Source of the DNA: Desulfurococcales archaeon
Lineage (GTDB): Archaea; Thermoproteota; Thermoprotei_A; Sulfolobales; Fervidicoccaceae
DNA length: 64,000 nt
NCBI GenBank assembly: GCA_009904015.1
Contig: WYEQ01000035.1
Coordinates: 62,001 to 126,000 of the forward strand
Direction of reading: 5' to 3'
Part shown: one piece after another, positions 16,039 to 25,299 of the stretch
Position numbering within the stretch: position 1 is the first letter of the stretch
Layout of the letters: each line of letters opens with the position of its first letter
Program-made: the position numbers and the translations under genes
The notes under the pieces: model-generated
What the model saw: only the letters and a program-made list of their open reading frames with translations
Databases searched by the model: none
What the model was told of the DNA's origin: nothing

Positions 16039-17607
16039 CTAGACAGGCATATTGGCATGCTTCTTTGGAGGCACCCGTACTCTAACTTCTCTCTTTGTTG
16101 ATAGCACCTCCAGTGCTCTATACAATTTTGTTCTTGTCTCTCTAGGCAATATAACATCATCTATATAGCCTCTAGCAGCGGCGAAGAACGGTGTTGCCAG
16201 CTTTTCCTTATACTCCTGCGTTATCTTCTCAACGAACTTGGCTCTTTCCTGCGGGTCCTTAATTTGCGAAATTTCTTTTCTATACAGAATCTCAACAGCG
16301 CCTGCGGGTCCCATGACGGCGATCTCAGCTGTTGGCCACGCAACGACGTAGTCCGCACCTAGATGTCTGCTGCCCATAGCAATGTATGCTCCTCCATAAG
16401 CTTTTCTCAGAATCACTGTTAGTTTTGGAACGGTGGCCTCGCTGTAGGCATATAGGATTTTTGCTCCGTGCCTGATTATTCCTCCGTGCTCCATCATTGT
16501 CCCAGGCATGAATCCAGGCACATCAACGAACGTTATAATTGGTATGTTGAACGCGTCGAGGAATCTCACGAACCTCGCTATTTTGTCCGAGGAGTCAATG
16601 TCAAGTGAGCCGGCTAGGTAGTTTGGCTGGTTAGCAACTATTCCTACGACTCTTCCTCCAAGCCTAGCGAAGCCTATAACAGCATTTGGAGCCCAATGCG
16701 GGAATATCTCGAAGAAGCTATCTTTATCCACGACTCTTGTTATCACTTCCTTTACATCGTATGGTTTGTCTGGGTCATCCGGCAACACGGCGTCGAGCTC
16801 CGGGACTTCTTTATCTGTGGGCTCATCTGTCGGTATGTATGGCGGGTCTTCAGCATTGTTGCTTGGTATATAGCTTAAAAGCTTCTTGATGAGGTCAAGG
16901 GTTTCCTTGTCGTCCTTACCCACCAGGCTGGCTATTCCGCTTTTTGTGGCGTGAACATCTGCTCCGCCGAGAGATTGCTCATCAACCTCCTCACCTAGGG
17001 CAGCCTTCACTACTCTTGGACCAGTTATGAACATGTAGCTTGTTCCTCTAGTCATAACAATGAAGTCCATTAGTGCTGGGCTGTATACTGCTCCACCGGC
17101 GCACGGCCCCATAATAGCGGCTATTTGCGGAATTACGCCGCTAGCCATGACGTTCATGTAGAAGATGTCTCCGTAGCCCTTCAGGCTATCAACGCCTTCC
17201 TGTATCCTGGCACCCCCGCTATCATTGAGAAATATCATGGGAGCGCCGACACTTAGGGCTGTTCTCATGGTCTTAACTATTTTCTCTGCCTGCTTCTCGC
17301 CTAAGCTACCACCCATAAACGTGAAGTCCTGCGCCGCAATGAAGACTGGCCTACCATTTACTCTTCCGAAACCCGTTACAACACCGTCGCCTAAACCAAC
17401 TCTTTTCTCCATCTCGAAGCCTACTGCCCTGTGAGTAACGAACATATCTATCTCGGTGAAGCTGCCGGGGTCCAAGAGATACTCTATTCTCTCCCTAGCA
17501 GTCATCTTTCCTGATTGATGTTGCTTATCAATAGCTTCCTTCCCACCACCAAGAAAAGCTTCCTCCCTTTTTGCTAAAAGAAGCTTGTAGAGGTCTTCCT
17601 TACCCAT
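16039..17607 (-). CDS. Biotin-dependent carboxyltransferase (methylmalonyl-CoA decarboxylase alpha / propionyl-CoA carboxylase beta)
   Basis: A 522-aa protein with the two crotonase-like halves of the family. N-terminal marks are GKMTARERIEYLLDPGSF, FTFMGGSLGEKQAEKI and FLNDSGGARIQEGVDSL; C-terminal marks are VGIVANQPNYLAGSLDIDSSDKI-type sequence, ITFVDVPGFMPGTMMEHGGI and KAYGGAYIAMGSRHLGADY. It moves CO2 between biotin and an acyl-CoA. The biotin carrier and OadG-like gene 14 kb away suggest a Na+-pumping decarboxylase; the same subunit also serves carboxylases. No biotin carboxylase or beta subunit is in the window. A TATA-like TTTTTAAAA lies about 20 bases upstream. Confidence 0.92.
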   Translation of the reverse strand: MGKEDLYKLLLAKREEAFLGGGKEAIDKQHQSGKMTARERIEYLLDPGSFTEIDMFVTHRAVGFEMEKRVGLGDGVVTGFGRVNGRPVFIAAQDFTFMGGSLGEKQAEKIVKTMRTALSVGAPMIFLNDSGGARIQEGVDSLKGYGDIFYMNVMASGVIPQIAAIMGPCAGGAVYSPALMDFIVMTRGTSYMFITGPRVVKAALGEEVDEQSLGGADVHATKSGIASLVGKDDKETLDLIKKLLSYIPSNNAEDPPYIPTDEPTDKEVPELDAVLPDDPDKPYDVKEVITRVVDKDSFFEIFPHWAPNAVIGFARLGGRVVGIVANQPNYLAGSLDIDSSDKIARFVRFLDAFNIPIITFVDVPGFMPGTMMEHGGIIRHGAKILYAYSEATVPKLTVILRKAYGGAYIAMGSRHLGADYVVAWPTAEIAVMGPAGAVEILYRKEISQIKDPQERAKFVEKITQEYKEKLATPFFAAARGYIDDVILPRETRTKLYRALEVLSTKREVRVRVPPKKHANMPV

Positions 17608-17694
17608 AAAGCTATCGCCTTACGCATTTTTAAAAAGCATTTGAGGATAATTAATATTGTTAAAAACATTTTAAGTTAAAAGACAATACAAATA

Positions 17695-18114
17695 ATGAGT
17701 GATCGAGTAAAAGTTGACCTAGTAATGGCTAAGAAAAGCCTGAGGAAAGTTTTGTTCTCCAGAAAGAAAAAAGAAATTATGTTACCAAAGGTCGTGTACA
17801 AGGGGTCCTCTTACTACGTTGTTTCACCGAGCCTCATACTCTCCATGGATTTGGAGGGATACCCGGTTTACCTTAAATCAAGGGTTATGGACAAACCGAA
17901 AATCACGTTTAGGAGACCATTACCTGTTTTTGGCGGTGAGCATGAGCATGTTGTAGTATTTGGCATTGAAGGGGGATTAACGGTCGTTTTCCATGGCATT
18001 GCCTTTGTTGCTCAAGGCGAAATCATTGATATTTACGGGATAGTTAGGGATAATAAACAAATAATCGCAACAGCCATAATAACGGAGAAAGCTGAGTACA
18101 GTACGCAGTTCTAG
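17695..18114 (+). CDS. Hypothetical protein, 139 aa, beta-rich C-terminal half
   Basis: I do not recognise this family. The N-terminal 30 residues are basic (MAKKSLRKVLFSRKKKEIML). The rest is strand-rich, with YKGSSYYVVSPSLILSMD, VYLKSRVMDKPKITF and, near the end, FVAQGEIIDIYGIVRDNKQI, a pattern reminiscent of an OB-like barrel. It is divergent from the carboxyltransferase gene. A TATA-like TTTTAAGTTAAAA precedes the ATG, suggesting a leaderless message. A nucleic-acid-binding role is only a guess from charge and fold. Confidence 0.7.
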   Translation: MSDRVKVDLVMAKKSLRKVLFSRKKKEIMLPKVVYKGSSYYVVSPSLILSMDLEGYPVYLKSRVMDKPKITFRRPLPVFGGEHEHVVVFGIEGGLTVVFHGIAFVAQGEIIDIYGIVRDNKQIIATAIITEKAEYSTQF

Positions 18115-18179
18115 TATCTTGTAGTTTTTTGTGAAGAATATATTAACTAAGTTTATAGATTAAATGTTTATTCCCTTCT

Positions 18180-20852
18180 ATGTTATATTTTGATCGATGT
18201 GAAAATATGGAGACAGTTATTTTCACCAACAATAGTAGCATAGAAGAGTACAGAGATGATGATATACTTAGCATGCTTAACCCATGCGTCGCGAGCTGGT
18301 TCAGGGATAATTTCCGCGAGTTCACTGTTCCGCAGAGACTAGCTATCCCGTTGATTAAAAAAGGGTACAACGTCCTGATATCATCCCCCACTGGTTCTGG
18401 CAAGACGCTCGCAGCTTTCCTCGCAATTATCGATGAGCTGGTGGGGCTTGCAACGAGGAATTCCCTCGAGGACAAGGTTTATGCTGTATACGTCTCTCCG
18501 TTGAGAGCATTGAATAACGATATGAAGAAGAACCTTATGGAGCCGCTTGAGGGGATAAAAAAGAAATATCACGAGCTTTATGGAAAAGAGCTTCAAGAAA
18601 TAAGGGTTGCCGTAAGAACGGGGGATACCTCTCAATCTGAAAGGCAAAGCATGCTTAGAAAGCCTCCACACATCTTGATAACAACACCGGAATCTCTTGC
18701 GATAATTCTCGTTTCACCTAAGTTCAGGCTAAAGTTAGCCGATGTAAAATGGATAATAATAGATGAGATACACGAGCTGGCATCAAGCAAGCGAGGAACA
18801 ATGTTATCAGTAATGGTGGAGCGGCTGGAGTGGTTTGTCGGTAAGCCACTACAGAGAATCGGCCTGAGCGCAACAATTTCTCCACTCGAGACTATAGCGG
18901 AGTTTCTAGGAGGCTACTATGATGGCAGGCCCAGGCCTGTTATGATCGTTGATGCTAGATTTTACAGGAAAAGCGACATAAAAGTCATAACTCCCAACGT
19001 TAGCCTCGTCTACGCTGGCTCCGAGGAACTTAACGAATCTATATACAAGCTTCTAGCGGAGCTTATCAATACGCATAGAACAACTCTCGTATTCACCAAT
19101 ACCAGGAGCTCAACCGAGAAGGTAGTGTTCAAGCTGAAAAAGATGCTGGAGAAAAAAGGAATAGCTAACCTCGACGAAGTAGAGGCTCATCATGGGAGCC
19201 TATCAAGGCACCTCAGGCTAGATGTTGAAAACAGGTTGAAAAACGGTAAGCTTAGATGCGTTGTGTGCTCCACAAGCCTCGAGCTCGGAATAGACATTGG
19301 GTACATAGACCTTGTAGTGTTGCTCAGCAGCCCTAAAAGCGTTAGTAGGCTACTACAAAGAATAGGGAGAGCTGGGCACAGAATAACCGAGATAAGCAAG
19401 GGCCGAATAATAGTTGTTAATAGAGATGATCTTCTAGAATGTGCTGTCTTGGCGTGGGGTGCTAGGAACAGAATTATTGATAGAGCAAGAATACCTATGA
19501 AGCCTCTTGATGTGTTGGCTCAACAAATAGTGGCAATGAGCCTGGAGAAAAAGTGGAGGGTATATGAGGCCTACAGAGTGATAAAAAGAAGCTATCCTTA
19601 TCGGGACCTGAGCTTTGAGGAGTTTGAGTCAGTGTTGAGGTTTCTCGGAGGGTTTGACCGTTCTCTCGAGGAGTACAGGGTTTACAGCAAGATATGGTAC
19701 GACCCCATCGAGGGTGTTTTTGGAAGAAAAAAGGGAGTAAGGCACATCTACTATCTTAATCAAGGAGTCATACCTGATGAGTCCAAAATACATGTGTTTT
19801 TGAGAGGAAAGAAGTACCTAGGCGACTTGGAGGAAGAGTTCGTTCAATATCTTGTGCCCGGGGACATCTTTGTCCTTGGTGGAAGAACCTATAGGTTTGT
19901 AGAAAGCAGGGGGAGCTACATTATTGTGGAGGATGCTGAGGGGCACAGACCAACGGTTCCAGCTTGGTTCAGCGAGATGTTGCCCTTGTCTTTTGACTCA
20001 GCAATAATTATCGGAGGGTTCAGGAGAGCGATAGGTGAGCTTATAGAGAAAGGCTATAACGAAGACTATATCATAAATTGGATTCAAAACGAGCTTGGAG
20101 TCGAGGAGAACGCGGCCAGGGAGATATACAGTTATATTCTCGAGCAATATCTGTATACCGGTGGAATTATAGCTAGTGATAAAGTACTACACATAGAGAT
20201 ATACGATGACGAGAAATCAAGGAACCTAATTTTCCACTCTCTGTTTGGTAGAAGAACAAACGATGCCTTATCAAGAGCTTATGGCTTGGTGTTATCCGAG
20301 CTGGTTGCGCGGCCCGTTAGAATAACCGTGAGCGATAACGCTTTCATGCTATCTGTTCCTGGTCACCCGGAGATAAACATTAATGAGTTGCTCAGAAGAG
20401 TGAACAAAGAGAACCTTAGAGACTTGGTCAGCAAGGCTGTCTGGAACACGGAGCTTTTAAAAAGAAGATTCAGGCATGTTGCTCAGAGAAGCTTCATGAT
20501 ACTGAGGAACTATAAGGGCAAGGAGAGAAGCCCGAACAAGCTTCAGTTAAACGCGCAGGCTATTCTGGAGGCACTAAAAATTACTAGCGATAACCCGGTC
20601 GTGAAGGAGACTATAAGGGAAATTCTCGAGGACCACATGGATATAGAGAACGCCTCAAAGGTTCTAGAGTTAATAGATGAGGGCTGGATAAAAATAGTGG
20701 TTACGCAACCATGGAGCATACCTAGCCCATTTGCCCATCATATTGTTGCAACAAGCTTCGAGGACATAGTTCTAATGGAGGATAAGAAGAAGCTGCTAAT
20801 AGAGCTTTACAATGAGGTCATCAAGAAAATACGCTCCTTAAAGAAACAGTAG
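18180..20852 (+). CDS. Lhr-type superfamily 2 helicase
   Basis: An 890-aa Lhr-core helicase. RecA1 has the Q-motif region FTVPQRLAIP, Walker A SSPTGSGKT (about 68-76) and DEIH (about 195-198); RecA2 has TRSSTEKVVFKLK, CSTSLELGIDIGYIDLVV and LLQRIGRAGHR. The C-terminal half is the winged-helix and Lhr-specific domain, with KKGVRHIYYLNQGVIPDE and WRxNTE-like WNTELLKRRFRHVAQRSF. Archaeal Lhr proteins act in DNA repair and on RNA:DNA duplexes. Start 18180 has a TTTATA element about 27 bases upstream; ATG 18207 is the alternative. Confidence 0.93.
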   Translation: MLYFDRCENMETVIFTNNSSIEEYRDDDILSMLNPCVASWFRDNFREFTVPQRLAIPLIKKGYNVLISSPTGSGKTLAAFLAIIDELVGLATRNSLEDKVYAVYVSPLRALNNDMKKNLMEPLEGIKKKYHELYGKELQEIRVAVRTGDTSQSERQSMLRKPPHILITTPESLAIILVSPKFRLKLADVKWIIIDEIHELASSKRGTMLSVMVERLEWFVGKPLQRIGLSATISPLETIAEFLGGYYDGRPRPVMIVDARFYRKSDIKVITPNVSLVYAGSEELNESIYKLLAELINTHRTTLVFTNTRSSTEKVVFKLKKMLEKKGIANLDEVEAHHGSLSRHLRLDVENRLKNGKLRCVVCSTSLELGIDIGYIDLVVLLSSPKSVSRLLQRIGRAGHRITEISKGRIIVVNRDDLLECAVLAWGARNRIIDRARIPMKPLDVLAQQIVAMSLEKKWRVYEAYRVIKRSYPYRDLSFEEFESVLRFLGGFDRSLEEYRVYSKIWYDPIEGVFGRKKGVRHIYYLNQGVIPDESKIHVFLRGKKYLGDLEEEFVQYLVPGDIFVLGGRTYRFVESRGSYIIVEDAEGHRPTVPAWFSEMLPLSFDSAIIIGGFRRAIGELIEKGYNEDYIINWIQNELGVEENAAREIYSYILEQYLYTGGIIASDKVLHIEIYDDEKSRNLIFHSLFGRRTNDALSRAYGLVLSELVARPVRITVSDNAFMLSVPGHPEININELLRRVNKENLRDLVSKAVWNTELLKRRFRHVAQRSFMILRNYKGKERSPNKLQLNAQAILEALKITSDNPVVKETIREILEDHMDIENASKVLELIDEGWIKIVVTQPWSIPSPFAHHIVATSFEDIVLMEDKKKLLIELYNEVIKKIRSLKKQ

Positions 20853-20948
20853 GAATAATACATATTTTATTAAACAAATGAATAAAAATAAGGTAAGGTT
20901 TAAATCGTGTTGAAACTTATAAAACATTTTAGTTAATCAAAAAAGCTG

Positions 20949-21536
20949 ATGCCCATGACCAGGCTAGCTTATCTCTGGGATTCAACAAAATGTATAGCCT
21001 GCATGGCCTGCGTAACAGCCTGCGGAGCCGCCAATCACCCTGAGCTGAAAGACCCAACCCAGAAGGATCCAGTCAAGGCTTGGAAAGGATCGAACATAAG
21101 GATTGTTCAAAGCCCTGATGGAAAAAGATTTAGGCTTGTCTCCTGTCAGCATTGCGAAAGACCAGCATGCGTATACGCTTGCCCGACAAAGGCTTCCTAC
21201 ATCAACGAAAAAACAAAGCTTGTCGAAATTGATTACTCCAAGTGTATTGGCTGCTTGGCGTGCGTGGCGGCCTGCCCGTACGAGGCGAGGTGGGTTCACC
21301 CAGAGTCAAGGCTACCTATGAAATGCATGGGGGAGTTCTGTAAAGCAAGGCTCGAGATGGGTAAGCAACCAGCCGCCCTGTGCACAGCCGTGTGTCCAGC
21401 CGGTGCAAGGGACTTTGGAGACCTGGATGATCCTCTCAGCAGTATTAGCAAGAAGGTTAAGGAGTCTTATACCGAGAGAATGCTCGTAAACCTCGGTTTA
21501 GAGCCAAAGTACTTAATAGTTGTAGGTGGTAAATGA
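20949..21536 (+). CDS. Four-cluster ferredoxin subunit (DmsB/PsrB/NrfC-like)
   Basis: A 195-aa electron-transfer subunit of a membrane-bound molybdopterin-type oxidoreductase family. Four cysteine clusters are seen: CIACMACVTAC, CQHCERPACVYACP, CIGCLACVAACP, and CMGEFC with a distant CTAVCP. No twin-arginine signal is present. Its last codons overlap the NrfD gene by 4 bases, so the two form one operon. It would wire quinone oxidation or reduction in NrfD to a catalytic subunit, but none is encoded nearby. Confidence 0.92.
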   Translation: MPMTRLAYLWDSTKCIACMACVTACGAANHPELKDPTQKDPVKAWKGSNIRIVQSPDGKRFRLVSCQHCERPACVYACPTKASYINEKTKLVEIDYSKCIGCLACVAACPYEARWVHPESRLPMKCMGEFCKARLEMGKQPAALCTAVCPAGARDFGDLDDPLSSISKKVKESYTERMLVNLGLEPKYLIVVGGK

Positions 21537-22678
21537 TGAGTGAAAGAGAAGGTTTAATAACTGTAGGTATACTCGGTGTTATAGCTGGGTTAGTAATAGC
21601 GATAATGGGCTATCTTGGCAGAGAAGTACATGCAATAACCTGGGGACTCTTTGTACCTAGCTACGTTTACTTTGCTCTAATATCTATCGGGTCAAGCATA
21701 ATCAGTAGCTTTTGCGTGGTCTTCAAGTACGGAGAAGCCGAGGAGAAACTACTTAAATATTCAAGGCTGTCATCTTGGTTCTCTTTAGCAACGATTATTC
21801 CGGCCTGGCTTCTAATTATTCTTGACCTAACTAGGCCAACTAAGTTCTACTTAATATACCTATCATTTAATCCGGAGTCGAGAATAGCCTGGATGGCAGC
21901 ATTTTATGGTGGATTCGCGCTTTTCCTCCTAATAGAGCTCTTGTTCTTCATAAGAGCAGAAGCAAGCGAGAAGATAGCTAAAATGAAGACGCTTGAGCTG
22001 ATAATAGCATCACTTGTTCTTATACTGGAGTTGGGTCTAGCTGGAAATCTAGCACAAGTGTTCGGCTCTCTCGTATCAGTACCGTTCTGGTACGGCGTTC
22101 ACATGGTCCCCCTCTTTATTTCATTTGCTATCCTACTAGGAGCATCAGGCACATCATTATTGCTGACGCCATTTATGGATGAGCGCGAAACAAGAAAATT
22201 CGTAGCAAAGTATTACGGAAAAATTGTTCTATTATCCTCACTGATTATAACCTACTTCCTAATATGGTTATTCCTTACAAGCTGGTACAACAAGGCATCA
22301 TTCGATGTTGCTAGGGAATTCCTCGCCGGGAGATTTTCCAAGATATTCTGGCTTGGAACAGTAGCTATAGGAATAGTTACACCGATAATCACCTCTACGG
22401 TCGCTATCAAGAAGGAGAGCCTGGTAGCCCTGAGGCTAGGGGCAATATTCGCGTTGATTGGCGGCTTAGTAACTATAGTCTCCATGATAATACTGCCGCA
22501 AACCATGCTACCAGAAGTGCTTGGTGGCTATAGAATAAAAGAATACCACATAACAGGTAGCGAGCTAGCTGGGCTAATAGGAGCATTTGTACTCTGGCCA
22601 TCACTCTATCTACTAGGAACACAGCTATTAGCGGTCTTACCAGAAGATAAGCCAAAGATACTATGGATATTTAAATAA
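21533..22678 (+). CDS. NrfD/PsrC-family quinone-binding membrane subunit
   Basis: A 381-aa protein with about ten membrane helices, the NrfD/PsrC type that exchanges electrons with quinones. Family features include WGLFVPSYVYFALISIGSSI near the start and an acidic ILDLTRP segment in helix 3, plus VPFWYGVHMVPLFISFAILL. It overlaps the FeS subunit gene by 4 bases (ATGATG junction). With no Mo/W catalytic gene beside it, polysulfide or sulfur reductase function is possible but not shown. A gap of about 100 bases with no gene follows before tRNA-Leu. Confidence 0.9.
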   Translation: MMSEREGLITVGILGVIAGLVIAIMGYLGREVHAITWGLFVPSYVYFALISIGSSIISSFCVVFKYGEAEEKLLKYSRLSSWFSLATIIPAWLLIILDLTRPTKFYLIYLSFNPESRIAWMAAFYGGFALFLLIELLFFIRAEASEKIAKMKTLELIIASLVLILELGLAGNLAQVFGSLVSVPFWYGVHMVPLFISFAILLGASGTSLLLTPFMDERETRKFVAKYYGKIVLLSSLIITYFLIWLFLTSWYNKASFDVAREFLAGRFSKIFWLGTVAIGIVTPIITSTVAIKKESLVALRLGAIFALIGGLVTIVSMIILPQTMLPEVLGGYRIKEYHITGSELAGLIGAFVLWPSLYLLGTQLLAVLPEDKPKILWIFK

Positions 22679-22779
22679 TTTTTTAACAAAACAGAATCAT
22701 TGATACGAGAGGCAATCTTATTAATACTATTTATTTTTAATTCTTATCTAGATAGACTAGCATAGCGTCATTAAAATGT

Positions 22780-22867
22780 GCGGGGGTGCCCGAGCATGGT
22801 CAAAGGGGCGGGACTCAGGCTCCCGTGGCGTAGGCCTGCGTGGGTTCAAATCCCACCCCCCGCACCA
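22780..22867 (+). tRNA. tRNA-Leu (CAG)
   Basis: Cloverleaf with a long variable arm typical of tRNA-Leu: acceptor GCGGGGG with CCCCCGC, anticodon stem CGGGA/TCCCG around loop CTCAGGC (anticodon CAG), T loop TTCAAAT in stem TGGG/CCCA. Discriminator A is at 22864 and CCA is encoded at 22865-22867, unlike the other two tRNAs here. An AT-rich TATA-like stretch lies about 40 bases upstream. Confidence 0.95.
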
Positions 22868-23009
22868 ATAAAAATAGAGTCAACGATGACTTTGTATGAA
22901 CAAAAACTTCGCATAATTAAATAATTAATGTATATGCTCCATTGGGCTGTGTTTACTTAGGTTCCATGATTTATTTATTTATTTGATTAATTTATAAACA
23001 CGATGCATT

Positions 23010-23441
23010 ATGGTGTTCGAGAACATCTACTGCTTAAGATGCAACAAGTGCTGTAGAGACACCGAAATGATTCTACTTTTGTCAGATATTGACAGAATAA
23101 CCGACAAAGGATTTAGGGATTTCTATGAGCTCAAGAATGGTTTTTATGTATTGAGCAACATTAATGGTAAATGCGTGTTTCTTGACCCAACAGGAAGGTG
23201 CATCATATATGAGGATAGGCCTTTGGGATGCAGAGTATATCCTTTGATTCTTGATGAAGATAATGGAGCAATGCTGGATAAGTACTGTCCATTATCAGAT
23301 TTCTTTGTTACTCTTAAACATGATTTGAGGAGAGGCTGTGAACTACTGGTACAATTTATGGATGAGTTATCCAGGGACTATGGATATTCTGTGGATATTA
23401 ATAAGCTTAAAGCGACTTGCGAGAAATTAATTAATAAGTAA
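23010..23441 (+). CDS. YkgJ-type CxxCxxCC zinc/iron-cluster protein
   Basis: A 143-aa protein of the YkgJ/UPF0153 group. The N-terminal cysteine motif is CLRCNKCCRDTEM, followed by GKCVFLDPTGRCIIYEDRPLGCRVYPLIL, which supplies the remaining cysteines. These proteins bind a metal or Fe-S cluster; their reaction is unknown. A TTTATAAAC element about 26 bases before ATG 23010 indicates a leaderless message. It lies between tRNA-Leu and the C/D box sRNA. Confidence 0.85.
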   Translation: MVFENIYCLRCNKCCRDTEMILLLSDIDRITDKGFRDFYELKNGFYVLSNINGKCVFLDPTGRCIIYEDRPLGCRVYPLILDEDNGAMLDKYCPLSDFFVTLKHDLRRGCELLVQFMDELSRDYGYSVDINKLKATCEKLINK

Positions 23442-23548
23442 TAACTTCGCTGACTATGTTAGTAATAAACAAATCAAAGATGGAGAAAAAACATGAATCA
23501 ACAAATATATTACGTGATTACGTTCTAATGATTATTGAAGCTATAAAC

Positions 23549-23595
23549 ATGATGAGAAAAAGCTTCTGAGCAGTGATGAGGTTATCCCTGCCTGA
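23549..23595 (+). ncRNA. C/D box guide sRNA
   Basis: In the gap between the YkgJ-like gene and padR, four boxes stand in perfect order: C box ATGATGA (23549-23555), a 10-base guide GAAAAAGCTT, D' box CTGA (23566-23569), a 3-base spacer, C' box GTGATGA (23573-23579), a 12-base guide GGTTATCCCTGC, and D box CTGA (23592-23595). This is the canonical archaeal layout and size. The D guide is complementary to GCAGGGATAACC, resembling the conserved GGAUAAC stretch of 23S rRNA domain V, so Gm there is a plausible target. It would act with L7Ae, Nop5 and fibrillarin; the last two are encoded at 42.8-44.8 kb. Confidence 0.85.
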
Positions 23596-23597
23596 AG

Positions 23598-23921
23598 CTA
23601 TTTTCCTATCTGGTTCTTGAGTAATAGGAGCTTTTCCTCGAGGTAAATAAGAGCTTTTCTGTACTCTATGTCCCCGAGACTGGTTAACGAGTACCTGATA
23701 GGGTCAGTTTCGATTTTTTGAATTAGCCCTTCATCCTCCATTCTATATAGAACACTGTAGAGCTTTATGCTTGATACCTTTATTCCAAACTTTTCTCTCA
23801 AAATGCTCTTTATCTCATGAGTAGTTTTCTCGCCAGACGTGAGTATGTAGCAAATGTATATCCACAGAACTTCGTTTTCTAGTTTTTTTCTTAGCCGCTT
23901 CATTGCTTTTGATTCACTCAT
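23598..23921 (-). CDS. PadR-like winged-helix regulator
   Basis: A 107-aa PadR family DNA-binding protein. The winged helix is VLWIYICYILTSGEKTTHEI, then KLYSVLYRMEDEGLIQKIET and the wing region DPIRYSLTSLGDIEYRKA, followed by a dimerising helix LIYLEEKLLLLKNQIGK. Its 3' end lies 2 bases from the convergent C/D sRNA. It is divergent from the inositol-phosphate synthase gene and could regulate it, though no operator is identified. Confidence 0.85.
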   Translation of the reverse strand: MSESKAMKRLRKKLENEVLWIYICYILTSGEKTTHEIKSILREKFGIKVSSIKLYSVLYRMEDEGLIQKIETDPIRYSLTSLGDIEYRKALIYLEEKLLLLKNQIGK

Positions 23922-24023
23922 GGCGTCTACACTGTTTTTATTACGGTAGAAAAAGCATATATACTCTTCTTATGATTAACTAATATTATAGCTCGTATAA
24001 AAAAATTAAATACGTGGTTACAT

Positions 24024-25151
24024 ATGGGAAAAATAAGAGTAGGACTAATAGGGATAGGCAACTGTGCGTCAGCTATTGTACAATCAGTATTGCTTTCCAA
24101 GAAAAAAGGCATCATTGAGGGTCTCCTATACCCGGAGATAGCTGGGTACAAGATATCTGATATAGAATTCACTCTTGCGATAGATGTAGATAGAAGAAAA
24201 ATTGGAAAAGACCTTACACAAGCAATCTTCGAGGGGAGCAATATTTTTCCTAAACTCGATGATTACTCTCCCATAGGAGTAACTGTGCAACCAGGCCCTG
24301 TTCTGGACGGTGTAGCTGAGCATATGGAGGCTTACTTCCAGCCTCACGATATGAAAATAGAGATTGACGATATTGCTAGATTAGTAAAGGATACGGAGAC
24401 AGAAATACTGGTCAACATGATTCCCGTAGGCTCAGAGCAGGCCACAAGAGCTTACGCTGAGGCTGCCATAAGAGGCGGAGCAGCATTTATTAATGGCATC
24501 CCAGTATTTATTGCAAGCGACCCCACAGGTTACTGGCCAAAAAGATTTTTCGATGCGGGGCTACCAGTGTTGGGAGACGATGTTAAGGGGCAGTTTGGCG
24601 CAACGATTCTGCACAGTGCATTAACATCGCTAATGAGAGATAGAGGAATAATAGTGGAGGAGACCTACCAGCTCAACGTGGGTGGAAACACGGATTTCCT
24701 GAACATGAAGATGGAGGAGAGATTATCAAGCAAGAGAATAAGCAAAACCAAAGCAGTTACAGCAACGCTAGATAACGGAGACAGATACATATATGATGGA
24801 AAAGTTCGCATAGGCCCGAGCGATTATGTCCCGTTCCTAGGCAACACGAAAGTAGCGTATATATACATTAAGGGTAGATCGCTGTTAGGATTTCCAGTAG
24901 AGCTGGACATCAAATTAAAAGTTGATGATAAAAGCATGTTCGCGGCGGTTATGCTTGACGTGATAAGACTGGCTAAACTTTCACTGGATAGAGGACTAAG
25001 AGGACCAATACACGAAGCATCTGCTTATTACTTCAAGCATCCTCCGAAGCCCGTGAGGTCTCCACTGGAAGCAAGGATACTGCTAGAACAATTCATCACT
25101 GGGAAGCAAAGAAACACAGTGATCGAGAACATAGTTAGCTACACTCAGTAG
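24024..25151 (+). CDS. ino1: Myo-inositol-1-phosphate synthase
   Basis: A 375-aa NAD-dependent synthase turning glucose 6-phosphate into inositol 1-phosphate. Seen features are the Rossmann start KIRVGLIGIGNCASAIVQ, VNMIPVGSEQATRAYAEAA, the catalytic Lys in DDVKGQFGATILHSAL, and YQLNVGGNTDFLNM. Length and motifs match the short archaeal type. The product feeds inositol phospholipids (archaetidylinositol) and, in some hyperthermophiles, the solute di-myo-inositol phosphate. ATG 24024 is followed directly by the Rossmann strand. Confidence 0.95.
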   Translation: MGKIRVGLIGIGNCASAIVQSVLLSKKKGIIEGLLYPEIAGYKISDIEFTLAIDVDRRKIGKDLTQAIFEGSNIFPKLDDYSPIGVTVQPGPVLDGVAEHMEAYFQPHDMKIEIDDIARLVKDTETEILVNMIPVGSEQATRAYAEAAIRGGAAFINGIPVFIASDPTGYWPKRFFDAGLPVLGDDVKGQFGATILHSALTSLMRDRGIIVEETYQLNVGGNTDFLNMKMEERLSSKRISKTKAVTATLDNGDRYIYDGKVRIGPSDYVPFLGNTKVAYIYIKGRSLLGFPVELDIKLKVDDKSMFAAVMLDVIRLAKLSLDRGLRGPIHEASAYYFKHPPKPVRSPLEARILLEQFITGKQRNTVIENIVSYTQ

Positions 25152-25299
25152 TGCTACAACATATCAGGTTTTTATATTAGAATAGAAAATTCGCCATAGA
25201 TAAGTATTTTATGAGTACTATTATTTAACATTGAAGTTTTTTATTCTTTTAAGACCACTTATGTTTAGCGAGGTAATCTGGCTTTGGAGGGATTAGAAA

